Below are positions 52,301 to 60,753 of a stretch of 64,000 nt of DNA, in pieces. The stretch's first letter is position 1. Each line of letters opens with the position of its first letter. Position numbers and translations under genes: made by a program. The notes below the pieces were generated by a model. The model did no database searches and had not been told where the DNA came from. It was given only the letters and a program-made list of their open reading frames with translations. The DNA is from Sphingomonadales bacterium (GTDB lineage Bacteria > Pseudomonadota > Alphaproteobacteria > Sphingomonadales > Sphingomonadaceae), in assembly GCA_016707885.1 (NCBI GenBank), contig JADJGU010000008.1, forward strand, positions 26,950 through 90,949, given 5' to 3'.

Positions 52301-52529
52301 CGCTGCGGATCGCAGACTCCACTTTCTGGGTGATTTGCGTGGTGATTTCTACCGGCGAGGCACCCGGCTGCGATATCGCAACGACGACAACCGGAAATTC
52401 AATGTCGGGGTCGTTCTGGACGTCCATATTGTTGAACGCCATCACGCCAGCAATTGTCAGCGCAATGAACAAGACGATGGGAACGACCGGGTTCCGGATC
52501 GACCATGCAGAAATGTTCCGGAAGTTCAT
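49398..52529 (-). CDS. RND-type efflux transporter permease
   Basis: A 1043-residue HAE1-type RND permease. Twelve membrane helices in the usual 1+5, 1+5 layout, two large periplasmic loops, and the paired proton-relay pattern 'GLVAGVLVDDAIVEIENI' (Asp-Asp in helix 4) are visible. Opening 'SIRNPVVPIVLFIALTIAGVMAFNNM' is standard. Without its adaptor being intact (see the neighbouring gene), function may be lost. The start overlaps the adaptor stop by 4 bases. Confidence 0.94.
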   Translation of the reverse strand: MNFRNISAWSIRNPVVPIVLFIALTIAGVMAFNNMDVQNDPDIEFPVVVVAISQPGASPVEITTQITQKVESAIRSVQGVRNIDASASEGNTSVSAEFEIGDDINAAVSEVKNAVDQIRGDLPDGILEPQVFKVATSSDPIAYFAVEASDMTLEQLSWFVDDTVSRRLLAVEGMASVSRNGGVNREIRVILDPAKMQSLGVTASQINSVLRQQNLNAAGGQSEIAGSRQSVRILGNAANAYELSQRNISLGGGRSVKLADVAEVTDGYSEQRSMAFESGRQVVTFGMSRAKGASDVTVFDNATIEMEKIAKENPGIKFTPLFNSVAYTKAQYKSSMAAMIEGALLAIVVVFLFLRDWRATIISAIAIPLSAIPTFWFLDLMGFTLNTMSLLALGLVAGVLVDDAIVEIENIVRHMRMGKSAYQASIDAADEIGLAVVATTFSIVAVFLPVGLMPGVAGQFFKNFGLTVVASVLMSLAVARMITPMIAAYFLKSGGIAEHGEGPLMDRYMKILRWSLGHRRWMMGIGVLALALTIVLMIVLPKQFFPDGNQDFTRIRIEMVPGTTLERTKEVSDEVVAIINKEPEVKTALQRVGEGSGNIFITLHEERDRTSQEFEEALTPVLSKIADARVSFLTFGPGGGGSGRDVSVMLSGSDPVQLDKTAQRLVEEMKSLKELRAPRIAADLQRPELIITPRLDLASQLGVTTVALSQAIRIATLGDIDQNSAKFSLSDRQIPIRVMLAKESRQNMANIRNLPVPTANGGSVPLERVAEITFGAGPTTIQRRNQNFRIFVGADFAPGIVSSDADAKINNLPVMKNLPTGVSRAPFGSQEWEQEMQRDFGIALISGTLLVFAVLVLLYRRFMSPLVNMGSLLLAPLGGMLALAIVGQPISMPVFIGVLMLFGIVAKNSILLIDFAIEEMERGVPKFQAIMEAGHKRAQPIVMTTVAMTAGMIPTALSLGGDGQWRAPMGTVVIGGLIVSTLLTLLIVPAGFSLADGLEKRAGPWLRDRLLTFKPGDDADDPESRSKSGGPSTGIATGLQPAE

Positions 52530-53727
52530 CGTGCAGCACTCTGCGCAGCGGTTTTGACCAGCTTTGGCTTGACTGTTTCATCCGGGTTAAGGAAGCCGCC
52601 TGCATAGAGAACGACGCGTTCGGTTCCGTCGAGGCCTTCGTTAATCGCGATACCTTGCTGGGTAATGATGCCGGTTTTGACTGCCCGACGCTGAACCTTG
52701 TTTTGCTTATTCACAATATAGACGAAACTTCCGTCGCGGTCATTCTGAATTGCGGATTCAGGCAGCACTGCGGCGGTGACAGCGCCTGCCTTGATTTCAA
52801 CAGCAGCGAACCCCCCGGCTTTAGAGCACGGTCAAAGGGCAGGGCGATGCGGGCAATACCTTGACGTGATTGCTGATTGATAGTGGGCGCTATTTGCCAA
52901 ATTGTGCCGTTAAACTGACGGTCGCTGCCAACGGGCGTGACCGCGGCTGGCACGCCGACGGAGATCATAGCAAGTTCGGTTTCGCCCAGCTGTGCTTGCA
53001 GTTCCAGTTCACCGCCTTTGGCCATACGGAACAATACCCCGCTGCCCTGGCTCACCGTTTGGCCGGGTTCAACGCTGCGTTCGAGTACATAACCGCCAAC
53101 AGGCGCACGAATATCGAGTCTCGCGGTGCGGGCGCGGAGCTCGCGCAATTGGGCATCCGCTATGCTGACGCGGGCCCGCGCACTGTCACGGGTCGCCGTT
53201 TTCCGGTCGACATCAGCTTTTGAGATGAAACCCCTGCTGACAAGCTGCATTGCACGGTCGAGCTCGTTTTGTGCCAATTGCAGGTCCGCGCGGGCGGCGT
53301 TGATTTGCGCTTCCTGACCAATAATCTGCTGCGACTGGACCGAGCGCTCTATGCTGGCCAAAACCTGTCCTTGCTGGACCCAATCGCCGGCATCGACAAA
53401 TACCTGCGACACTTGGCCGCCTTCACCAACAACGCCAACTGGAATTTCGCGGCGGGCAGCCAAAGTGCCTGTCGCTGAAATTGCGCGCGCAACGGTTTCA
53501 CGTCCCGGAGCTACAACCGATACTGTCTGCGCCTGACCCAGTTTATCCGCGGCTGCAGCCGCTTCTTCTTCGGTACTTGTTCCGCCAAAAAAGAAATAGG
53601 CGGCAGCCATTGCTGCGGCCGTGAGCAATACAATCGCGATGATAAGATTGCGCTTGCGCCGACTGCTTGCCGCGCCTTCCGGATCCAACAAGTCGGTGTC
53701 ACTAGCTATGCTCGTTTCGTAGTTCAT
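52526..53727 (-). pseudogene. RND periplasmic adaptor subunit, frameshifted
   Basis: A membrane-fusion protein read as two overlapping frames. Frame 1 starts at the ATG at 53727 (53739 is the alternative), has an N-terminal membrane anchor (LIIAIVLLTAAAMAAAYFFF) and hairpin and lipoyl segments to 'DRALKPGG'. Frame 2 resumes at 'AAVLPESAIQNDRDGSFVYIVNK' and runs to the stop at 52526. Adding one G to the run at 52811-52816 (six Cs on the plus strand) gives the expected 'PGGFAAVEIKAGAVTAAVLPESAIQ'. The gene is followed directly by the permease, so it was a two-gene efflux operon. Confidence 0.85.
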
Positions 53728-53930
53728 TATTCTGTCCATCCGGGTCGCCGCGCGTGGGAGATTGGGGTGAGTATCGTTTGTCGGTGTATTATTGCAATAA
53801 ATCACCGGGTGCAAGCCGGGATTCTGCCGGTACAGCTAGACAAATACGGCCAGTCGCCAAGGAAAACAGCCCAAAAATTGCCGTTGCGACGATTTTCGAC
53901 AAACGACATTGAAACGAACTAGGACAAATA

Positions 53931-53961
53931 AAAAGGCCGGAGCAGAGACTGCCCCGGCCTT
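53931..53961 (-). terminator. Rho-independent terminator of the glsB-like gene
   Basis: The minus strand reads AAGGCCGG...CCGGCCTT with a U tract (TTTTTATTTG) after the stem, 23 bases downstream of the glsB-like stop. Stem 8 bases, G+C rich. Confidence 0.85.
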
Positions 53962-53983
53962 GTAACAATTTCCGGATCAAAAA

Positions 53984-54247
53984 TTAGCGGACTTTGCCGC
54001 GCTGCACCATATTAAGGATGCCCAGTACGATCACCGCGCCAACAAAGGCGACGACCAGACCGGTAATCGAAAATTCTTTTACGCTGCCGACAATGCCGAA
54101 CTGGTTGGCGATGAGGTTGCCTACGACAGACCCGACGCAACCGGCAACGACGTTCCAGATTACGCCCATGGAAGCATCACGGTTCATCACTTTGCTGGCC
54201 AGCCAGCCGGCTATGCCGCCCACGATGATTGCAATTATCCAACCCAT
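53984..54247 (-). CDS. GlsB/YeaQ/YmgE-type stress membrane protein
   Basis: An 87-residue protein with three membrane helices. 'GWIIAIIVGGIAGWLASKVM', 'SMGVIWNVVAGCVGSVVGNLIANQFG' and 'VVAFVGAVIVLGILNMVQRGKVR' match the GlsB/YeaQ/YmgE family, linked to envelope stress. AGGAGG lies 7 bases before the start. A terminator follows the stop, so it is monocistronic. Confidence 0.92.
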   Translation of the reverse strand: MGWIIAIIVGGIAGWLASKVMNRDASMGVIWNVVAGCVGSVVGNLIANQFGIVGSVKEFSITGLVVAFVGAVIVLGILNMVQRGKVR

Positions 54248-54358
54248 AGAATGTCCTCCTGCTCATTTAAGGCACCTGAATTGCCTGCAGGAATCATAAT
54301 CGCTGTGCGCTGGAAGGCAATTACTGATTTAGCTGACTAAAACAGTTTACACCGGACA

Positions 54359-54385
54359 ACAAAAAAGCCCGGCCAAACCGGGCTT
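54359..54385 (-). terminator. Rho-independent terminator of sciP
   Basis: On the minus strand, AAGCCCGG-TTTGG-CCGGGCTT is followed by TTTTTGTTG. It starts 22 bases after the sciP stop and is the clearest terminator in the window. Confidence 0.92.
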
Positions 54386-54406
54386 CCCTGTCCGCATTTG
54401 CGAAAA

Positions 54407-54706
54407 TCAGTATTTTTGCTGGCGTTCGTATAGGTCGCGGTAGTGCTGAATTCGCGTTACTCGAAGCCCCGGCATTCCTGAACGATCGATGGCGCGCTGC
54501 CACGAAGCAAATTCCTCCAAAGTGAGCCCATAGCGTTCGCACACTTCGCTGATGGTCAGCAGCCCACCGTTAACGGCTGCTACAACCTCTGCCTTGCGGC
54601 GCACGACCCAGCGGGTCGTTTCCGGCGGCGGCAACGAATCAACTGTCAGCGGTTCCCCAAGCGGGCCTACCACTTGCGCAGGTCGGATTTTCTGGTTTTC
54701 AATCAT
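54407..54706 (-). CDS. sciP: CtrA inhibitor SciP (DUF1153)
   Basis: A 99-residue DNA-binding protein. It opens 'MIENQKIRPAQVVGPLGEPLTVDSLPPPETTRWVVRRKAEVVAAV' and its helix-turn-helix is in 'GLLTISEVCERYGLTLEEFASWQRAID'. SciP inhibits CtrA-driven transcription in the alphaproteobacterial cell cycle. I use the ATG at 54706; the longer frame to 54760 adds an unsupported lead. A strong terminator follows. Confidence 0.93.
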   Translation of the reverse strand: MIENQKIRPAQVVGPLGEPLTVDSLPPPETTRWVVRRKAEVVAAVNGGLLTISEVCERYGLTLEEFASWQRAIDRSGMPGLRVTRIQHYRDLYERQQKY

Positions 54707-55091
54707 TACGTCCTCGATTTTCCATGCCCCGCAGATATTCCGGTAAATCCGGCAAACCATTTATGTCTGAACATGGTTTGCCAATCGCTGAAGCAGCAGG
54801 GTAAATGCCAACTTCATCTTTATTCATCGTTTTGCTTTCGTCGCCCGTATCGGGAAGAAAAGCCCCATTTCTACAATGATTTGCAGCATTTCGACGACTC
54901 GAGAAATAATCGATACGGCCTTGCAGCGGATCGGGTGTACCGGTATAATTTTGCGTCGAACCAAAGTTATAGGTACAACTTCTGCCGCCTAACTGGCGAG
55001 CGACAGCCGTGGCAATGATCCGCGTGAACTCCATGTTCACAGGCGGAGATGCCGCGGCTTTTCCAAATTGGTTGCTGAAACTCAAATCCAT
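54699..55091 (-). CDS. Hypothetical protein upstream of sciP (doubtful)
   Basis: A 130-residue open frame whose end overlaps the sciP start by 8 bases. The sequence has no signal peptide, no membrane helix and no recognised domain. Base and codon use look less GC-biased than neighbouring genes. It may be a real small protein or simply open intergenic DNA. Confidence 0.25.
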   Translation of the reverse strand: MDLSFSNQFGKAAASPPVNMEFTRIIATAVARQLGGRSCTYNFGSTQNYTGTPDPLQGRIDYFSSRRNAANHCRNGAFLPDTGDESKTMNKDEVGIYPAASAIGKPCSDINGLPDLPEYLRGMENRGRND

Positions 55092-55256
55092 GACCTGCTT
55101 TTACACTGTGACGCATAACGTCTGGTAAAAGTGACATTCACTCCGCATTAGGTGAGGTTAACAGCGGTTATCATTTGGCGGCCAAATCTGTTTCGAAACG
55201 AGAAATTGCACACGGCTTCTGGATAATTTGGTCAAACCGCATCATATGCGCACAGG
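54707..55256. other. Intergenic region between sciP and mnmA
   Basis: The two genes are divergent, so this 550-base stretch holds both promoters. It contains a GACTC (GANTC) site at 54896-54900, a possible CcrM methylation target, fitting cell-cycle control of sciP but common by chance. The only ORF is the doubtful 130-residue one. No RNA gene or repeat is visible. Confidence 0.45.
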
Positions 55257-56381
55257 ATGAATGAATTAACTTCCTCTGCTGATTTCCAACTGGGCCCGGA
55301 TCTTTCGGGCAAACGAATCGTGGTCGCCATGTCAGGCGGCGTTGATTCGTCGGTCGTTGCTGCGCTTGCCGCGCGATCCGGCGTCGAGACAATCGGTGTC
55401 ACCCTGCAGCTCTATGATCATGGCAGCGCGGTGAAGCGGGCCGGGAGCTGTTGCGCCGGTCAGGATATTAGAGATGCTCGCGCCGTCGCCGACCGTCTTG
55501 GCATCATGCATTATGTTTTCGATCATGAAAGCCGCTTTCGTGATTCAGTGATCGACCATTTCGCAGATGAATATATGCGGGGCCGCACCCCAATTCCTTG
55601 CGTGCGATGCAATATGGGCGTGAAATTCACAGACCTGTTCCGACTTGCAAAGGAACTGGGCGCGGATTGTTTGGCGACGGGACATTACGTGCGCCGGATC
55701 GAAGGCGCGTCTGGGCCTGAATTGCACCGCGCACTCGATCCAGCGCGGGACCAAAGCTATTTCCTGTTTGCAACGACCAGGGAGCAACTGGATTTTCTGC
55801 GTTTCCCATTGGGCGGTATGCCCAAGACTGCGGTGCGTGAAATCGCTCAGGAGATGGGCTTGGTCGTGGCCAATAAGCCCGACAGCCAGGATATCTGTTT
55901 TGTGCCTGAGGGGGATTATGCCGCGGTAGTCCGCAAGATTCGCCCCGAAGCTGATAGCGATGGCCCGATTGTCGACATGGAAGGTCGCGAACTCGGGCGG
56001 CACAAGGGCCTGATACATTATACAGTGGGGCAGCGACGCGGATTAGAAATTGGTGGACTTTCGGAGCCTCTCTATGTCGTGCGCCTCGATCCAGCAAACC
56101 AAGCAGTTGTTGTCGGGCCAAAGCGCGCCTTGGCTGTCAATGCGGCGCGTATCGTCGAACCCAACTGGCTTTCGGATGTCCAAGGATGTCAGGTGATGGC
56201 CAAGGTGCGTTCGCTTGCCAAGCCCGTTCCCGCAACGATCAATGGCGAATGGCTGCGCTTTGCATCTGATGAATATGGAGTCGCGCCGGGTCAGGCTGCT
56301 GTGCTGTATGACGGCGACAGGGTACTGGGCGGCGGCTGGATTGAAGAAACCGCTGGCGCCTTGCTAAGTGCCGCTGCTTAG
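55257..56381 (+). CDS. mnmA: tRNA-specific 2-thiouridylase MnmA
   Basis: A 374-residue enzyme that thiolates U34 of tRNA for Lys, Glu and Gln. The PP-loop 'VVAMSGGVDSSVVA', the catalytic Cys115 in 'TPIPCVRCNMGVKF', and 'KPDSQDICFVPEGDY' with the second Cys are intact. 'GHYVRRI', 'KGLIHYTVGQRRGLEIGG' are also present. The stop overlaps the following minus-strand gene by 4 bases. No operon partner is visible. Confidence 0.96.
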   Translation: MNELTSSADFQLGPDLSGKRIVVAMSGGVDSSVVAALAARSGVETIGVTLQLYDHGSAVKRAGSCCAGQDIRDARAVADRLGIMHYVFDHESRFRDSVIDHFADEYMRGRTPIPCVRCNMGVKFTDLFRLAKELGADCLATGHYVRRIEGASGPELHRALDPARDQSYFLFATTREQLDFLRFPLGGMPKTAVREIAQEMGLVVANKPDSQDICFVPEGDYAAVVRKIRPEADSDGPIVDMEGRELGRHKGLIHYTVGQRRGLEIGGLSEPLYVVRLDPANQAVVVGPKRALAVNAARIVEPNWLSDVQGCQVMAKVRSLAKPVPATINGEWLRFASDEYGVAPGQAAVLYDGDRVLGGGWIEETAGALLSAAA

Positions 56382-56755
56382 TCGAGCTCGTCGATCTCGT
56401 TCTGGTTTAACTGGATGCAGCCAAATTCGCTGCGCCGCTCGGCGACTGCTTGGGCAAGGAACGGCACCGAGGCTGTTACCCGCTTGTTTTCTGCATCGTC
56501 GCTAACCGAAACCAGCTCCATGCCGGCTTCAAAATCCTTTTCGCACGAAGCGAGTGGTCGGCCCTCGATGTAGCGGCAGGAGCAGGCGATATGTGCGCCA
56601 TAAGATGCACCAAGCTTAGCTTGTGCCTTGATGTCAGCAAAGTTGAAGACGAGCCACAGGACAAACAGCGCGCCAATGGCTCCAGCAGTATATTTGACTT
56701 TTTTAACAAGCGGCCAGGCATCCTTTGCCGGGGGCTTTGAAGTTGCGGTTGCCAT
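56378..56755 (-). CDS. Conserved hypothetical membrane protein with Cys-rich tail
   Basis: A 125-residue protein with one helix (about residues 24-42: 'YTAGAIGALFVLWLVFNFADI') and a periplasmic C-terminal region with 'IACSCRYIEGRPLASCEKDFEAGMEL' and 'EFGCIQLNQNEI'. I choose the ATG at 56755 because it gives a compact membrane protein; the longer frame crosses the divergent lipoprotein gene. I do not recognise the family. It is convergent with mnmA (4-base overlap). Confidence 0.65.
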   Translation of the reverse strand: MATATSKPPAKDAWPLVKKVKYTAGAIGALFVLWLVFNFADIKAQAKLGASYGAHIACSCRYIEGRPLASCEKDFEAGMELVSVSDDAENKRVTASVPFLAQAVAERRSEFGCIQLNQNEIDELD

Positions 56756-56786
56756 CGCTTGCCTTCCTGGTGCATTCATCTGCGCC

Positions 56787-57920
56787 ATGCCTAGATACAA
56801 AATGCCGCTTGGCGCAACCGCCATTTCATTTCTGCTCGCAAGTTGCGGTGCAGCGGATAAACCGAAGGCCGCTGACACTGCACCAGCCATTGAAAATATT
56901 GTCGATGATCCGGCCCCCGGAAAGGCACTCCTTGCTTCAACCATCGCACCCTTTTTCGAAGATCCGGCGTTGGAGGAAACACGCGCCATCGTCGTCATGC
57001 ATGGCGGCAGGGTGGTCGCAGAACGCTATGCCCCCGGCTATGGCCCGGATAGCCGATTGATCAGCTGGTCGATGGCAAAAAGCGTGACAGCTACACTGAT
57101 TGGCATGATGGTGGCTGACGGCTTACTTGTGCTCGACGATCCAGCGCCAGTTCCCGAATGGTCCAGTCCTGGAGATCCGCGCGCAAAAATCACATTGCGG
57201 CAGCTGTTGCACATGTCGTCGGGCCTCGATCACACTGAAATGGCCGAGGGTGACAAGGCGATCTATGAAGCCGACACCACGCGGTTGTTGTTCCTGGACG
57301 GGCGCGAAAATGTGGCGCGCTATGCAGAGAAGCGCAATCTTGAGGCCGAACCGGGACGCCATTTTGAGTATTCAACTGCGACCAGCCATATTTTGGCCGA
57401 CATTATGACGCGGACATTGACCGATAGCGCCGATCCGGTCGTTCGCCGCAACGCGATGCTGGAATATGCCCGCGGTCGCTTGTTTGAACCATTGGGTATA
57501 ACCAGCGCAGTGCCGGAATTCGACCGCAGTGGCACGATGCTCGGCGGAAGCATGATACATGCAACCGCGCGCGATTGGGCGAAGTTTGGCGAGTTTTTGC
57601 GCAACAATGGTTCGGTCCGCTCTGCCCAATTGCTGCCGACCAGCTGGACGCGTTTCATGAAGGCGTCGAGTGCGAATGATCCCGCCTATGGAGGGCATCT
57701 CTGGCTCAACAAAAGGCGACCGGAGGGCAGGGATCAGGTGCTGTTTCCCGGAAAGGCGCCATCGGATGTTTTCGCGGCGCTAGGCCATCTCGGCCAGTTC
57801 ATTGTCGTTTCTCCGCAACATCGGCTGACGATTGTTCGTCTGGGTAAGACGCAGGACGATCAACTCGATCCGATCAATGACCAGATCGCAAAGCTGATGG
57901 CGATTTTCCCGAAGAGTTAG
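56787..57920 (+). CDS. Serine hydrolase, beta-lactamase class C-like lipoprotein
   Basis: A 377-residue secreted hydrolase. A lipoprotein signal with lipobox 'LLASC' lies at the start (either 56787 or 56802). The catalytic 'SWSMAKSVTATLIG' gives Ser-x-x-Lys; 'YSTATSHILADIM' supplies the Tyr motif; 'DWAKFGEFLRNNG' and 'HLGQFIVVSPQHRLTIVRLG' (the third motif region) complete the family. Members include esterases and 6-aminohexanoate hydrolases as well as lactamases. Its stop overlaps the DUF3297 gene by 4 bases. Confidence 0.87.
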   Translation: MPRYKMPLGATAISFLLASCGAADKPKAADTAPAIENIVDDPAPGKALLASTIAPFFEDPALEETRAIVVMHGGRVVAERYAPGYGPDSRLISWSMAKSVTATLIGMMVADGLLVLDDPAPVPEWSSPGDPRAKITLRQLLHMSSGLDHTEMAEGDKAIYEADTTRLLFLDGRENVARYAEKRNLEAEPGRHFEYSTATSHILADIMTRTLTDSADPVVRRNAMLEYARGRLFEPLGITSAVPEFDRSGTMLGGSMIHATARDWAKFGEFLRNNGSVRSAQLLPTSWTRFMKASSANDPAYGGHLWLNKRRPEGRDQVLFPGKAPSDVFAALGHLGQFIVVSPQHRLTIVRLGKTQDDQLDPINDQIAKLMAIFPKS

Positions 57921-58192
57921 GCTTTAGCAACCGGCGCGTCGTCGCCCATATCCTCAAACCAGGCTTCGACCGGTCCTTTGAGGGTCAGTTGCATCGGGCG
58001 ACCGTGGCGATCACGGCTCTTGCCTGCGGAAACCTTTATCCAGCCTTCGGAAATGCAATATTCCTCAACCGTCGTCTTCTGCTCGCCCTTGAAGCGGATG
58101 CCTATGCCGCGTGAAAGCGCGTCCTGATCGAAATATTCGCTGAAGGGGTGAATCGAAAGGCGGTCGGGCGGAAGATTATTGCTGTCAGTCAT
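57917..58192 (-). CDS. DUF3297 family protein
   Basis: A 91-residue protein: 'PPDRLSIHPFSEYFDQDALSRGIGIRFKGEQKTTVEEYCISEGWIKV' and 'KSRDRHGRPMQLTLKGPVEAWFED' are the DUF3297 pattern. The family is small and soluble with no known function. It lies 41 bases from the small membrane protein gene. Confidence 0.88.
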   Translation of the reverse strand: MTDSNNLPPDRLSIHPFSEYFDQDALSRGIGIRFKGEQKTTVEEYCISEGWIKVSAGKSRDRHGRPMQLTLKGPVEAWFEDMGDDAPVAKA

Positions 58193-58233
58193 GGCCAGCG
58201 CCTTTGCCGCAAAGCCGCGCCGATGGCAATGGT

Positions 58234-58392
58234 TTAGCCGCTGCTATTCGCCGCCGGAATAATCCACATGATCGAAAGCAGAACAATGGCCAGAAACAGT
58301 GAAATGCCGAGGACATAGCGCACGCCATGTTCTTTCACACCCCCGCTGGCTTCGGTTTCGGTCAGTTCGTCATGATCTTCGAAACGTTGCAT
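58234..58392 (-). CDS. Small 52-residue membrane protein
   Basis: A 53-codon gene translated by hand: an acidic N-terminus (MQRFEDHDELTETEASGGVKEHG) followed by one helix ('YVLGISLFLAIVLLSIMWIIP') and a short Ala/Ser tail. It has an ATG at 58392, preceded on the minus strand by GGAGCCTGCTCC. I do not recognise the family. Single-helix proteins of this kind often modulate larger membrane complexes. Confidence 0.6.
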   Translation of the reverse strand: MQRFEDHDELTETEASGGVKEHGVRYVLGISLFLAIVLLSIMWIIPAANSSG

Positions 58393-58485
58393 GGAGCAGG
58401 CTCCTTCCCGAAACTGTTATTCAGAGAAACCTGACCTATGTAGCAGACCATCGGGCAAGGTGCGAATCGTTCGCAATACGCCCGA

Positions 58486-59520
58486 TTACAAGGCGTTAGG
58501 GTCGTAAAACTCGGCAATCAGTATCTGGATGTCGCGGGTCGGCTCAAAGTTGGATTTGCGTACCTCGAAGCGAGTCGGGCTGATCTTCTTCACCCCGTCC
58601 ATGCAGAAGCTCAGCAGATTTGCTGGCTTTTCCTTGTCGACCACGAGCCGGAAATCCTTGATCGGCCCCTTCCAGTTCGCGCCCGATTTGAGGACATAGT
58701 CGAGCCAATGCTCCGTATAAGCGACGCCATAGTCATCGCCGCGCGCCTTGGCCTTGGCACGCTCTGCATATATGCGCTTGTCAAAGCCTTTGAGGAACGC
58801 GCTGTCGATACAATAAGCGGCCTGATACTCCTTAAAATACTCGCTTTCCTTGCGATATTCGGGGGTCAGCATGCCGCCGACGCTGCCGCCTGCAATTGGC
58901 TTGTAGCTGTGCTCGACCGTGATCGTCTTGCCCGCAGGGAAGACCTGTTTGCGCGTCACATGCGCCTGTATTTGCCAGTTGGGGGAATAATAGTCGCTAT
59001 CCGCCTCCTTGCGCAGCAGCCCCTCGGCAACCAGTGAGTCCTTTTCGGCCTGAGTCAGCTTGTCGACATATTTCTCGCCAAATTCATAGTCATCCCAATG
59101 TTTTACTGGCCAGCTCAAGGCCTTCAGACGCGCCTCTACGCCTTTCGCCTCGGGTTTGCCGACCAGCGTTACCACCTCGTGATAGCCGAGCGCTGCCGGC
59201 TTCCCGTCAACCAGCGTTTTGAATTCCAATTGCTCGCGCCAGTCGGAGAAGGAGGGGGCGTCGATATAGCCCTCAATCCCGTTCGGGATCGGCGGCAACG
59301 GAAAGCTGACCAGCGTTTCGACATCCTTGGTGGATGTGTTGGTGAAACGGTATTTCACGGTCACCAGCTGGCGCGAGAGGAACAGATCCTCGCTGTCCAT
59401 ACTGATCGCATCATTGCGGGTCAGTTCGAGCCCGCCAAGGCCGATGGCGGCGCTGCTGTCGTTGGCGAATGATGGTGCGGCGGCGGCGCCCAAAGCGAGC
59501 AAGGCGATAAATTTCTTCAT
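58486..59520 (-). CDS. DUF4424 family secreted protein
   Basis: A 344-residue exported protein. Signal peptide residues 1-19 (core FIALLALGAAAAPSFA). 'DDSSAAIGLGGLELTRNDAISMDSEDLFLS', 'VKYRFTNTS' and 'ILIAEFYDPNAL' at the end match DUF4424. The family is confined mostly to alphaproteobacteria and has no known function. The start is at the ATG at 59520; the longer open frame crosses the divergent flavoprotein gene. Confidence 0.85.
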   Translation of the reverse strand: MKKFIALLALGAAAAPSFANDSSAAIGLGGLELTRNDAISMDSEDLFLSRQLVTVKYRFTNTSTKDVETLVSFPLPPIPNGIEGYIDAPSFSDWREQLEFKTLVDGKPAALGYHEVVTLVGKPEAKGVEARLKALSWPVKHWDDYEFGEKYVDKLTQAEKDSLVAEGLLRKEADSDYYSPNWQIQAHVTRKQVFPAGKTITVEHSYKPIAGGSVGGMLTPEYRKESEYFKEYQAAYCIDSAFLKGFDKRIYAERAKAKARGDDYGVAYTEHWLDYVLKSGANWKGPIKDFRLVVDKEKPANLLSFCMDGVKKISPTRFEVRKSNFEPTRDIQILIAEFYDPNAL

Positions 59521-59550
59521 GTCGGCGCTATGCCATGCCAAGGCGTTTGG

Positions 59551-60753
59551 ATGAAGTCTGGAAATTATGATGCCATCATATTGGGCGCAGGCGGCGCAGG
59601 CCTTATGGCTGCCTTGACAGCAGGACAGCGCGGGCGGCGGGTGCTGGTGATTGACCATGCCTCTGGCCCGGGCAAGAAGATCCTGATTTCGGGCGGCGGG
59701 CGCTGCAACTTCACCAATGTGAATGCGTGCCAAACACATGCGCAAGAACGCTATATCTCCGCCAACCCGCATTTCGCCAAATCGGCGCTGGGGCGCTATG
59801 AGCCGCAGGATTTCATCGATCTGGTGCGCGCGCACGGGATTGCCTTCCACGAAAAGACGCTGGGGCAATTATTCTGCGACGGCAGCGCGCGGCAAATTGT
59901 CGCGATGCTGATGGACGAATGCGACAAGGCGGTGGCAATGGGTGGCCGCGTCGATTTCGCCTTTGGTTTGGATGTCCGCGACGTGGCGCATGACGGAAAA
60001 GACTTCCGCGTCACCTACGGCAATTTGTCCGCGACGCGCCGCGCCTGATCGCGGCGACTGGTGGCCCGAGCATCCCCAAAATGGGGGCGACCGGCTTTGC
60101 CTATGATCTGGCGCGGCAATTCGGGTTGAAAGTGGTCGAGCCACGCCCCGCTCTGGTGCCGCTAACGCTGGGCGGCGAAGATGTGCTGTTCCGCGAGCTT
60201 TCCGGCGTGTCGGCAGAGGTGATCGCGAGCGCGGGCAAGGCCGCCTTCCGTGAAGCCGCGCTATTCACGCACAAGGGGCTATCGGGCCCTGCCATTCTGC
60301 AAGCCAGCAGCTATTGGTCGAATGGCGAACCGATCCGGATCGATTTCCTGCCCGATGCCGATGCGGGCGTATTGCTGGCCGAAGCCAAACGCGCCAATCC
60401 GCGCGCAACGCTGCGCTCAACGCTGGAGAAGCATTTGCCCGGGCGGCTGGCAGAGGCGTTGGCGGGGCAATTGGCGCTGAACGGCAATCTTGCAGACCAA
60501 AGCGACCGCAAACTGACCGAAGCCGGCGCGCGGCTCGATAGCTGGACCTTCCACCCCAATGGCAGCGAAGGCTATGCCAAAGCCGAAGTCACCCGCGGCG
60601 GCATCGCCACCGATGGTCTCTCGCAAAAAAACGCTGGAGGCCAAAACCGTCCCCGGCCTGCATTTCATCGGCGAGGCCGTGGACGTCACCGGCTGGCTTG
60701 GCGGCTACAACCAATGGGCACGGGCAGTGGTGGCGGCAGGGGAAGCGGTTTAA
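59551..60753 (+). pseudogene. HI0933-family NAD(P)/FAD oxidoreductase, two frameshifts
   Basis: The family is clear: 'AIILGAGGAGLMAALTAGQRG' (FAD), 'GKKILISGGGRCNFTNVN', then in a second frame 'LIAATGGPSIPKMGATGFAYDLARQFG', then in the original frame 'KTLEAKTVPGLHFIGEAVDVTGWLGGYNQWA'. Break 1 is near 60032-60045: one missing base (probably a G) turns '...SATAPRLIAATGG' into a stop. Break 2 is at the A7 run near 60624-60631, where A6 would restore '...LSQKTLEAK'. The net frame is restored, and all flanking sequence is well conserved. Confidence 0.85.

Noticed and set aside
49398..53727. Complete tripartite efflux system
   Set aside because: No outer-membrane factor gene is adjacent and the adaptor is frameshifted.
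54699..55091. Possible DNA-binding or small protein before sciP
   Set aside because: Kept only as a doubtful entry; no domain, overlap with sciP start, composition unlike coding DNA.
55155..55175. Possible CtrA box TTAAC-AGCGG-TTATC before mnmA
   Set aside because: Spacing and second half-site do not fit TTAA-N7-TTAAC; it would be speculative.
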